From the NCBI GenBank assembly GCA_963969495.1, contig OZ018330.1, positions 44,570,894 to 44,634,893 of the forward strand: a DNA stretch of 64,000 nucleotides, read 5' to 3'. Below the pieces are notes generated by a model. The model saw nothing but the letters and a program-made list of their open reading frames with translations, had not been told where the DNA came from and ran no database searches. The first letter of the stretch is position 1, and every line of letters starts with the position of its first letter. The DNA is from Ceratothoa steindachneri. Lineage: Eukaryota > Arthropoda > Malacostraca > Isopoda > Cymothoidae. Positions 11,699 through 20,074 of this stretch are shown here, piece by piece. A program made the translations under genes and the position numbers.

Positions 11699-13186
11699 AT
11701 GCGTTATAGGGGGACTAATGCACAAGTGAATGAGCAGATAACTAGGAATAGAAAAGCACGATGCAATGAAGATGGGAATAATAAAAAAACCTTAAAAATA
11801 TACTACACAAATGGTCGGAGTATAAGGAATAAGATAGATCTCTTAAGAGCGTTAGCGAGTGAAGAGAATTTTGATATAATTGCAATAACAGAGTCATGGC
11901 TTGATTTGGCAGGAAATCACTTTAAACCTGAGGTTGAGATTGAGGGCTTTAACATGTTCCATACAGATAGGAATAGGAAGAGAGGAGGAGGGGTTATTAT
12001 TTATATTAAAGATAATCTCCAGTGTTGTATAAACAGTACAATTAAATTAGATGATAACACAGAGTCATTATGGCTAAATGTAAAGGAAGGTAAAAACAAG
12101 CTTGTCATAGGATTATTATACAGACCACCAAATCTTAGTAAGGAAGCTTCAAATCTTCTGTGGCAGGAGATTGAACGGGCATGTAGAAGTAAGCATGTGT
12201 GTATAATGGGCGATTTTAATTACAGAAATATAGACTGGGAAGCTCTTGTGGGTGATCAGGAGGCTGAGGAATTTTTGAATGTTGTCCAAGATAATTTTCT
12301 GAGGCAGATTATTAACGAACCCACTAGAGGTAATAATATACTGGATTTAGTTCTGACAAATAGGGAAGAAGTTATTAAGGATACTGAGATTGGAGGAAAT
12401 TTGGGTAATAGTGATGATAATTTTAAAGTGCAGGGGGACTTAAATAAATTGTTATCCTGGGCACATAAGTGGCAAATGACTTTCAACCTTGATAAGTGCA
12501 AAGTTATTAACATGGGAAAAGATAATAGAGAATTTAACTATGAAATGGATGGGCATTGGCTGAGCTCAGTAGAGGATGAGAAAGATCTAGGAGTAGTAAT
12601 AGATAAGTCATTAAGGTTTTCTAAGCAGTGTATTGAAGCAAGAAATAGGGCAAATAGAGTGCTGGGTTTTATTAAGAGAAATGTCAGTTACAAAAGTAAG
12701 GAGGTTATTCTTAAACTCTGTAACTCTTGTGTTGGGCCGCATCTGGAGTACTGTATACGGGCGTGGTCCCCACATTTTAGACACGATGTTGGCCTTCTTG
12801 AGTCAGTGCAGCGGAGGGCGGCAGAGATTGTTCCTTCCCTGAGGCACCTTGAATGTGAAGATGGACTGGGGGTGTTGAATGTGTTCTTGTTTGAAGGGAG
12901 GTGTGTGAGAGGGGATATGATTGAGCTGTTTAAAATTTTTTCCGGGATAGATAAGTTGGATGTTAGCAAGTTTTTTGAGTTGGATGATGGAGGTCGGACT
13001 GGAGGTCGCCGCTTGAAAATTGAAAAGCGGGGGTGTGGGTTGGATTTGGGAAAATGTTTTTTCGCCAGTGGAGTGGTGGACTTTTGGAGCAGGTTGCCGC
13101 GGAGGGTGGTAGGTGGTCCAAATCTGAATGTATTTGGGAGTGGGTTGGATGAGTTTGTGGGAAGGGAGGGTTGTAGTGGTTCCTAA
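11699..13186 (+). CDS. CR1 ORF2 deletion product: endonuclease fused to RT C-terminus
   Basis: The frame stays open for 495 residues. Residues about 30-235 are an EEP (apurinic-type) endonuclease with TNGRSIRNKIDLLRAL, ITESWL, GLLYRPPN, GDFNYRNIDWE and ILDLVLTN. At GNLGNSDD (about 12405) it passes straight into QGDLNKLLSWAHKWQ, which is downstream of the FADD box in intact relatives. About 1.4-1.5 kb, including all catalytic RT motifs, is therefore missing without breaking the frame. The remainder is the RT thumb and C-terminal domain (LLESVQRRAAEIVPSL, VVDFWSRLPRRVV). It could make an endonuclease-thumb fusion but not an active RT. The start at 11699 is the first Met; no better start is evident. 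Confidence 0.8.
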   Translation: MRYRGTNAQVNEQITRNRKARCNEDGNNKKTLKIYYTNGRSIRNKIDLLRALASEENFDIIAITESWLDLAGNHFKPEVEIEGFNMFHTDRNRKRGGGVIIYIKDNLQCCINSTIKLDDNTESLWLNVKEGKNKLVIGLLYRPPNLSKEASNLLWQEIERACRSKHVCIMGDFNYRNIDWEALVGDQEAEEFLNVVQDNFLRQIINEPTRGNNILDLVLTNREEVIKDTEIGGNLGNSDDNFKVQGDLNKLLSWAHKWQMTFNLDKCKVINMGKDNREFNYEMDGHWLSSVEDEKDLGVVIDKSLRFSKQCIEARNRANRVLGFIKRNVSYKSKEVILKLCNSCVGPHLEYCIRAWSPHFRHDVGLLESVQRRAAEIVPSLRHLECEDGLGVLNVFLFEGRCVRGDMIELFKIFSGIDKLDVSKFFELDDGGRTGGRRLKIEKRGCGLDLGKCFFASGVVDFWSRLPRRVVGGPNLNVFGSGLDEFVGREGCSGS

Positions 13187-13526
13187 GTTTTGTATATATT
13201 GATATTGTTTGTATATATCTATGGCTGCATGATTTAGTTCTTGACAGGCCTTGATTGGTGATGCCCTTGTTTCTGGATGCAGTCCTCTGGATGTGGTTTT
13301 CCTGGGAGTTTGGGTGCCTTGAAGGAGAGGCCGCTTGACTCGGATGACCTATGATGAGCCCTTGTGGCTTTTGTCATCCGTTATATTATATTGTGGGGGA
13401 CTTTGATTTTGTCTTCCCCTGGTGATGGTGCTTTTTGTGGGTGGGTTTTGACGGAGTCGGATGACCTTTGATAGGCCCTTGTGGCTTTTGTCATCCATGT
13501 AATTATGTTATGTTATGTTATGTTAT
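13187..13526 (+). other. CR1-A 3' untranslated region with two hairpin units and (TTATG)n tail
   Basis: Two related units occur at about 13338-13380 and 13455-13496. Each starts GGATGACC and ends GTCATCC around a conserved GCCCTTGTGGCTTTT loop side, so each can fold into a GGATGAC/GTCATCC stem. The tail (TTATG)n ends the element. In CR1 elements the 3' end is what the RT recognises, so these hairpins are candidate recognition structures (inference). Confidence 0.65.
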
Positions 13527-16000
13527 TGTGAAATTAGATTCAAGATGAAATGGAATGGTATTGATAGTAGCATGAACAATGTTAAAATTCCTGACTTTAG
13601 AAGAGCAAATTATAATGGGCTAAGGACTTACCTGGAGGCAGTTGTACAGAAACCAGGCAATGAAATCAATTCAGGAATAGATTCAATGATATCAGTTAGT
13701 GGAGACAATAATCACCAGGAGGAAGAGATTACAATTGAAGAGGAGTATGAAAGAATAATTGAGCAATTAATTACAGGTCAGATGATTAACATTCCTTATA
13801 AGGAGATTAGGACTAAAAATAATGACCCAAAATGGATGACAGATAAAATTAAGCATTATATTGGCATTAAAAAGGGCATTTATAGGAAAATAAAAAATGG
13901 AGAGGATCACTTAAGGCAGAGATATAATGAACTAGCAAGAGATGTTAAAAAGTTAGTTAGAGTAGCAAGGAGAAATTATGAAATTAAAGTGGCAAATAGG
14001 GCAAAGGAAGATCCTAAAAGTTTGTATCAATTATACAAAACTAAGGTTAGAGATAAAATAGGCCCACTTATAGATTCCAATGGAGAATTAGTGAGTGATA
14101 GGGACTCAATGGCTGGAATGCTAAATGACTTTTTTCTCTCAGTATTTACACAGGAGGATACTCTAAATATACTCGAGGTGTCAATGATATTTCGGGGTAA
14201 TGATGAGGAGAAATTAAAGGATATCTTGATCACAAAGGAGATAGTGACAAAGGAAATTGATAAAATCAAAAGTAGTAAAGCACCCGGTCCTGATGAGGTC
14301 TTTCCTAGAATTTTGAAAGAATGTAAGGATGTGTTAAGTGAGCCCCTAGCATGCATCTTTAGAAAATCATTGGAGAGTGGCATTGTGCCAGTGGCATGGA
14401 AGAAAGCCAATGTGATACCTATATTTAAGAAAGGGGATAAAACAAATATGTCTAATTACAGACCAGTAAGTTTGACATCAGTGGTAGGGAAAATGATGGA
14501 ATCTATTATAGCAAGGAATATTAGGGATCACTTGGATAAGCATAAGTTGATAAAAGAATCACAGCATGGCTTTAGTAAGGGTAAATCCTGTCTGACTAAT
14601 TTGCTGTCTTTTTATAGTAAGGTGTATGAAGCAGCAGATAATGATGAAAACTATGATATTTTATACTTGGACTTTAGTAAGGCTTTTGATCGAGTGCCAC
14701 ACTTACGGCTTCTGAGCAAAGTTAAAGCACACAGGATCGATGGCAGTATATTTAGGTGGATTCAGTCATGGCTTGGTGACAGACAGCAATGAGTTAGTAT
14801 AGATGGAGTTAAATCTGAGTGGGGGTGTGTTAGCAGTGGAGTTCCACAAGGATCTGTTTTGGGTCCCTTGCTATTCTTAATTTATATTAATGATCTTGAC
14901 ATAGGTATAAGTAGTGACCTGAGTAAATTTGCTGATGATACTAAGCTAGGTAGGGCCATTAGGGCTGATTCTGATGCTGTTGTAATGCAGGAGGAATTGA
15001 CCATTCTGTCCAATTGGGCTGAGAAATGGCAAATGAAGTTTAACATAGACAAATGTAGTGTACTTAGTATAGGTAGAAATAATCCACTGAATAGTTATAA
15101 ATTAAATGGGAGAAATTTAGGGAGGACCGATTGTGAGAGGGACTTGGGTATTTTGGTAAGTTCAGACCTTCGTCCTAGAAAGCAATGCCTAAATGCTAAG
15201 AATAAAGCTAATAGGATATTGGGATTCATTAGGAGGAGTGTAAGCAATAAGAGTGCTGAAGTCATTCTAAAACTGTATCTGGCGCTAGTTAGGCCTCATC
15301 TAGACTATGCAGTACAATTTTGGTCACCATATTATAGGAAGGATATTGATTTGCTTGAGTCTGTGCAGAGAAGGATGACAAAGATGATTGGTGGGCTAAG
15401 GAACTTACCTTATGGTGAAAGGCTCAGAAAACTAAATCTACATACATTGGAAAGGAGAAGAGTCAGAGGGGAATTGATTGAGGTCTTCAAATGGGTAAAA
15501 GGATATAATAAAGGGGATCTGGGTAAGGTTCTTATACTTAGTGAACATGACAGGACACGTAGCAATGGGTTTAAGCTTGATAAGTATAGGTTTAGGAAGG
15601 AGATTGGGAGGAATTGGTTTACAAATCGTGTGGTAGATGAATGGAATAGGCTCACTAGACATGTGATAGAAGCCTCCTCTCTGGGTAGTTTTAAGAATAG
15701 ATTAGATAAATATATGAATGAAGCTGCTAGATGGGACTGACTTTTTTATGTACATATGTATATATTTTTCTAAGGAGTGGGGAGATTATTTTGCGGTTGC
15801 ATGAATGGACATAATCCTCTGGATGCATTTTATGTATATTGTAGATTAGATCTGATGAACTCCTGTAAAGGGTGACAATGTTGATGACTTTTCTCTGGTA
15901 AGAAATCTTTTGTGTGTTGACTGGAACAGGAGCTGCCAAGTGTAGGCCATGAATGGTCTTTTGCAGTCTCCTTCTTTTCTTATGTTCTTATGTTCTTAAG
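13527..16000 (+). mobile_element. CR1 element 'B', 5'-truncated
   Basis: A second, different CR1 starts inside the endonuclease C-terminus directly after the (TTATG)n tail of element A and ends with tandem TTATGTTC-type octamers at 15979-15998. Its 3' region has a GGAG-CTGC / GCAGTCTCC inverted pair at about 15930-15972. Elements A and B together sit inside one pair of imperfect target repeats (10493-10504 and 16001-16012). Confidence 0.75.
13530..15740 (+). pseudogene. CR1-B ORF2 (RT), one stop codon
   Basis: The plus-strand frame begins within the endonuclease tail (IPDFRRANYNGLR near 13590) and runs through all RT blocks: SSKAPGPDEVFPRILKEC, VIPIFKKGDKTN, YRPVSLTSVVGKMME, SQHGFSKGKSCLTNLL, LYLDFSKAFDRVPH, GVPQGSVLGPLLFLIYINDL and KFADDTKLG (catalytic box near 14930). 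A TGA stop at 14790-14792 (after GDRQQ) is the only break; the frame continues in phase through the thumb (LLESVQRRMTKMIGGLRNLP) to a stop at 15738. A single CGA-to-TGA change is a likely cause. 5' truncation and the stop make this copy inactive. Confidence 0.85.
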
Positions 16001-16283
16001 TACTTCTGGGGATCTGCCAAAATTGCTCCTTGAAAATTTATACATTGACCAAAGTCTAGCATGTTGCTTTATCATGGATGTAGGATGCTTATGCTGCTTT
16101 AGCTGATTAGATTTAGGAAGGACAGATTTAAATGGGATATGGGTACTAATTAAAGAATTAAGAATATTTCAAAAATGAATAAATACCTTTAACTGGCAAA
16201 CTACCAAATTCAAAATCCCAGTCATACTCAAATAAAGCTTCATTGATCCAAGAGTAATTACCTCTATACCACTCCCTGGCTGG
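16001..16283 (-). pseudogene. Old CR1-group LINE, segment after the endonuclease
   Basis: Minus-strand frames give REWYRGNYSWINEALFEYDW near 16280-16220, THIPFKSVLPKS and ARLWSMYKFSRSNFGRSP near 16015. These match the corresponding linker of the 20075-22912 ORF2 (YDWDFE, HIPKRSYRKK, TKMWNEFKL). A frameshift lies near 16170. The element continues at 10504 beyond the CR1 A/B insertion. Confidence 0.65.
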
Positions 16284-16967
16284 CTAGTCTTCATTATCAA
16301 GAGAAGGTCTCAGCTGAAAATGATATGTGCCAATGGTGGGGGAGTGATAACAATTAGGAAATGGGGGGATAACTAGAATATCCCCTATCCTATCATCTTC
16401 AGAAGTTAAGATTAAATCAAAAATATTGCAAGAGGGATGGATGATGCCTTCTTTTACCCACTGAGTTAGACCCAAAGAGTTAAAACAGTTGAAAAATGGC
16501 AAATCATTATGTGTCATACATCTATGGTTAGATGTAGTACTCCAAGTGATAGTGGGGAGATTAAAATCCCCAAGTAGAAGAGTTTCTTTGCCAATACAAT
16601 AATCATACAGAAAATAAATCAATAAAGTATAATTATTAATCAAATTTGATGGAGGGCGATACATGACAATAACAGGTAAATCAAAATCACACAAATACAC
16701 AGCCACTGTATTAGGAACATCAACTGAAGATTCAGTATAACATACTGAGTCAGCAATGAATATACAAACCCCATGCTTAGTAGTGTTTCTGACTACATCC
16801 TTTCTTACCAAAGAGTACCCTGGAATGGCAATAAATGATAAGGGTGTTGAAGGTAGGAGCCAAGTTTCACTAATACCTAGAAAAGAAATCTTATATTTGT
16901 GTAACAAATGAGAAACAAAATGCACTTTGTTAATAATAGAATTAACATTAACATGACCAAAAATCAA
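16284..16967 (-). pseudogene. Endonuclease domain of the old CR1-group LINE
   Basis: A 227-residue minus-strand frame carries an EEP endonuclease: HVNVNSIINKVHFVSHLL, ISETWLLPSTPL, VIVMYRPPSNL, LLLGDFNLPTITW and IFDLILTSEDD. The usual SDH near the end is replaced by NCYH (residue about 205); the intact relative has KCGH at the same place, so the change is shared by the clade or this lineage. It would nick target DNA to start reverse transcription. Broken downstream. Confidence 0.75.
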
Positions 16968-17900
16968 GGTGGTAAAAGGGGAACGATTACAATAATTAAT
17001 GAAATGCAGGAGAAGACAGGGTTATATCATGAAGGGAAGCACTCGCTGGAGCTGCTGCCTGTGACTGGGAGGCTCTGCCAGAGACATCACTACCACCAGA
17101 GGAAGAGGACGGGCCAGAGGTCCTGTTCTGTCTACGGAGTAGGTCTTTCCTCTGGTTGAAGGTCAAGTCTCTAGAAATCTAAACAGAACTAGTGTGTATG
17201 CCCTTCAACTTATGTGCATCAGTGAGTAGAACCTTTCGACCTGCCTCATTGTTTACATTGGCTCTATAAATCTTTTTAATGGGATCAATCATTGTCACTT
17301 TGGAGGTTACTGTTAAATAGGGGATAACCTGGGACATAGAGATAAGCTGACCCTGAATGTTAGCAGGATCACCTGCACTAATGCCTCAAATAATGATAGA
17401 CCTCTTCCTTTTCTCCCTTTCCCTCTGTTCCCTTACCTACTCTCTGATACAGAGAGTCAACTGCTCACCACTGACCTCATCACCAGAAGCTCCTGAGACT
17501 CGACCCAGAGGCTGTGAGACTAGTTGAGCTACAGAGTCATTAAGCTGTGAAAACTGGGTTTGTAAAGAATCAAAATGAGAACCAAGGCCTACACTGCAGA
17601 GCACAGGGCCATAATCACATGATGCATTTGCTGGAATAAACTATTGTTGAGTGAAGAAGAGGATGTACTGTACTGGGATGGGGTAGCATGTCTTGCCATA
17701 CCCACTCTACAATGAAGACATTTAAAGCTTATACCATCATTATTTACCCCCTGTATTTTTTTAATAAGGGTGTCGGAAGGCCCATACACATTGGTGAGGG
17801 GTGAAATCAGTTGGAACAAGAATCACAACCTATAGGATTAGCATGGATGGCAGAGTTACAAGTGCCGCACAATGTGCTTGATGCACCTTCCATGTTTCTT
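16968..17900 (-). pseudogene. ORF1 remnant of the old CR1-group LINE
   Basis: The minus strand has many stops, but blocks match ORF1 at 22945-23829: an RRM-like part (IDPIKKIYRANVNNEAGRKV, then ISRDLTFNQRKDLLRR) near 17290-17130 and a Cys-rich part near 17850-17700 like a degraded PHD finger. This places the 5' end of the old element near 17900. Confidence 0.6.
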
Positions 17901-17924
17901 GAGGAAATGTTATGGTTATAGATG

Positions 17925-18060
17925 ATCTTATATATTGCCATTCAAACATGTTAAGTAGTGAAAGTGTTATATAGAGTATATCTATGATATACTCTATATA
18001 GCATTTGCATATTTTAAAAAAAATATTTATAAAAAGCACCCACAAAAGTCGAGGGTAGGA
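17925..18060. repeat. Dispersed hairpin repeat, copy 1
   Basis: A 15-bp inverted repeat (TATATAGAGTATATC with its complement) centred near 17980 is followed by GCACCCACAAAAGTCGAGGG. The same arrangement occurs at 59600-59760 with a matched base-pair change in the stem. Confidence 0.6.
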
Positions 18061-18221
18061 TATTCCAAAATTTAACCTAAAGTACTTCCTAGCTATCCTG
18101 ATAGCTAGGAAAATTTATGAGAAGAAAAGGGCATAACAGAGATTACAGAGAGAAAGTACTTTTGACAATTTAAATCATTATAGGTTGACCAGAAATGAGC
18201 TAAATAAGATTATTAAGAGCA

Positions 18222-18630
18222 CCAGGCAATGGCTTTGCTACTAAGATTAAAATTTAAAATCTAAAAAAAAGTAGCCATGGTTAATTTTTTATACATTTTC
18301 TGAACTTCGCCAAATATAAAAATTTTAAAAGGAACTCAAACTAAATTTCTCCCCTTTCAAAATATCACATTGTAAAATATATAGTTATAGAAAAAGATAT
18401 ATAAAAAATATATTTTCTCAACTTTACCATTTGTAATTCTTTGGGTTTTAAAAAGTTTTGATACTTATATTTATTTCTGAACTTCACCATTTTGTTTTTT
18501 GATATTATAAAAGAATTATTAGAAATAACTTTGATAAAAAAGCAAAAGTCATAACCAAACTAAGATGAAATTATTATTCAAATACTCAAAAAATCCCCTT
18601 TTTAAATTATAGAGTTAGTGATAAAAAGGG
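18222..18630 (+). repeat. AT-rich repeat family 'R', copy 1
   Basis: The unit begins CAATGGCTTCGCTACTAAG, contains three related GAACTTCrCCA blocks (about 18303, 18420 and 18480) and ends near AAATTATAGAGTTAGTGATA. Other copies lie at 52418-52790, 52860-53545 (minus), 53690-54130 and 58638-59029. No coding; probably a non-autonomous element. Confidence 0.7.
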
Positions 18631-18631
18631 T

Positions 18632-18728
18632 GGCAGAAATTAACTTAGCTCAAAATAAAAATAAAGATCCAAGAAAATTCTTTAGCTATTATAAAATTAA
18701 TAACAAATCTAACAGTGATAAAATGTTT
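18632..18728 (+). pseudogene. Small CR1 ORF2 fragment
   Basis: About 30 codons on the plus strand read AEINLAQNKNKDPRKFFSYY and NNKSNSDK, nearly matching AEINLAKNNNKDPKKFFSYY in the minus-strand CR1 at 23839-24298. It is an isolated linker fragment in the opposite orientation to its neighbour. Confidence 0.75.
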
Positions 18729-18732
18729 GCTT

Positions 18733-18963
18733 AATGTTGTCCATTGTTGCCGATGATGACATCAATCCATACATGGATGAGTTTGATGATTATCGTCTTT
18801 GGTGAGATCGTTGATGGTTGTGGAGTCCGCCAAGGTTGGCACACCCTCTTCCACAGACATCGCAGATATGGGGTCCTTGTATTTGTTGGTGTCGTCTTGT
18901 ATGGGCAGCACAGCGGGCTATGGTAGTATTGTTGCAATTTGTGCTGAAGTAGTTGGTTCTGTC
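18733..18963 (-). pseudogene. LINE 3'-end fragment with C2H2 zinc finger
   Basis: The minus-strand frame reads CDVCGRGCANLGGLHNHQRS followed by H and a stop, a C-x2-C / H-x-H-type finger that ends the ORF2 of several LINE clades. It is joined in frame to the CR1 RT at GVVV (about 18964), but the tail is foreign to CR1, which has a thumb domain here. Probably a 3' fragment of another LINE inserted or recombined at this point. Confidence 0.55.
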
Positions 18964-19861
18964 ATGTACTACTACTCCTAAGTTCTTCTCATCTTCAACT
19001 GAATTAAGCCAATACCCATCCATCTCATAGCTAAATTCCCTATTATCTCTCCCCATGTTAATAACTTTGCATTTATTAAGGTTAAAAGTCACCTGCCACT
19101 TCTGAGCCCAAGCTAACAACTTACTTAAGTCACCCTGCACTTTAAAGCTACCCTCAACCTATTTGACTACAGCTGCCAATTTAGTGTCATCAGCAAAAAT
19201 TGACACTTTGCTATTTACACCTTGCCCAAGATCATTTACATAGATTATAAAAAATAAAGGGCCTAAAACTGATCCCTGAGGTACGCCACTAATAACATTC
19301 CTCCACTCTGACCTCACTCCATTCAGTACAACTCTCTGTTTCCTATTTTTCAGCCATTCAGTTATCCAATTTAAAACCTTCCCACATATCCCAAGCAGCT
19401 TTAATTTATGAACTAGTCTTCTATGTGGAACTTTATCAAATCTTTGCTGAAATCTAAGTAGATCACATCAACTTTCTCACCCCTATCTAACTCTTTAGTC
19501 ACATAATCCATAAAATCCAGTAAATTAGTTAAACATGATCAACCTTTTCTAAAACCATGCTGAGCATCATTAATTAACCTGAAACTCTCTAGATGATCAG
19601 AAATTCCCTTCTTAACCATCTTCTCAAGAATTTTACAGACTATAGAAGTTGAGCTTACCGGTCTAAAGTTATTTGGATCATCTTTGCTTCCCTTTTTAAA
19701 AATTGGCACTACATTTGCCAATTTCCAATCATTTGGTATTTCTCCAGACTGTAGTGATCTAATAAATATCTTCTCAAGAGCTACTGCAATGCTTTCTACA
19801 CCTTCTTTGAGTATCCTAGAATGAATGTTGTCAGGGCCAGATGCCTTACTAGTATTTAACT
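18964..19861 (-). pseudogene. CR1 host element: RT domain
   Basis: Minus-strand RT motifs in order: TSKASGPDNIHSRILKEG at 19855, VVPIFKKGSKDDPNNFRPVS, DAQHGFRKG, VDVIYLDFSK, GVPQGSVLGPLFFIIYVNDL and SIFADDTKLA near 19190, then QGDLSKLLAWAQKWQ. One base lost near 19440 breaks the frame after LDFSK, and a stop follows FRKG. The sequence is very close to element A downstream of QGDL, so it belongs to the same family. Upstream coding resumes at 23839 after a 4-kb insertion. Confidence 0.8.
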
Positions 19862-20074
19862 ATTACCTGGTTCTATTACCTGGTAGGGCCCTACCACTCT
19901 AGTCCAGCCAGACCGGATAGGAGAGGGACAGGCCCAAAAGTCCAAGACAGATACTCCAGTCAGGCTACACGGGAGGTTTACTCAAATATATCATTAATGA
20001 CTGGCTAAGTGTATCCTCCATATAAAATACCTTGAAAATATAACAAATTGAGATTGAAATGAACTGGCAGTAGG

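Larger units (their letters stand above)
10505..13526 (+). mobile_element. CR1 element 'A', internally deleted
   Basis: The element has a 5' leader, an ORF1, an ORF2 that lacks the RT core, a 3' untranslated region with two hairpin units and a terminal (TTATG)n tail at 13503-13526. Tails of short repeats rather than poly(A) are typical of CR1-clade LINEs. Two more copies of its 3' end occur at 24299-24718 (minus) and 27850-28644 (plus), confirming the family boundary. Confidence 0.8.

Noticed and set aside
12256..12969. Minus-strand frames of 85-93 codons
   Set aside because: Antisense to the CR1-A ORF2; composition is explained by the real plus-strand coding. The same holds for frames antisense to 13530-15740 and 28660-32690.
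17925..18060. Rho-independent terminator reading of the AT hairpin
   Set aside because: No GC-rich stem with T tract; the sequence is a dispersed eukaryotic repeat.
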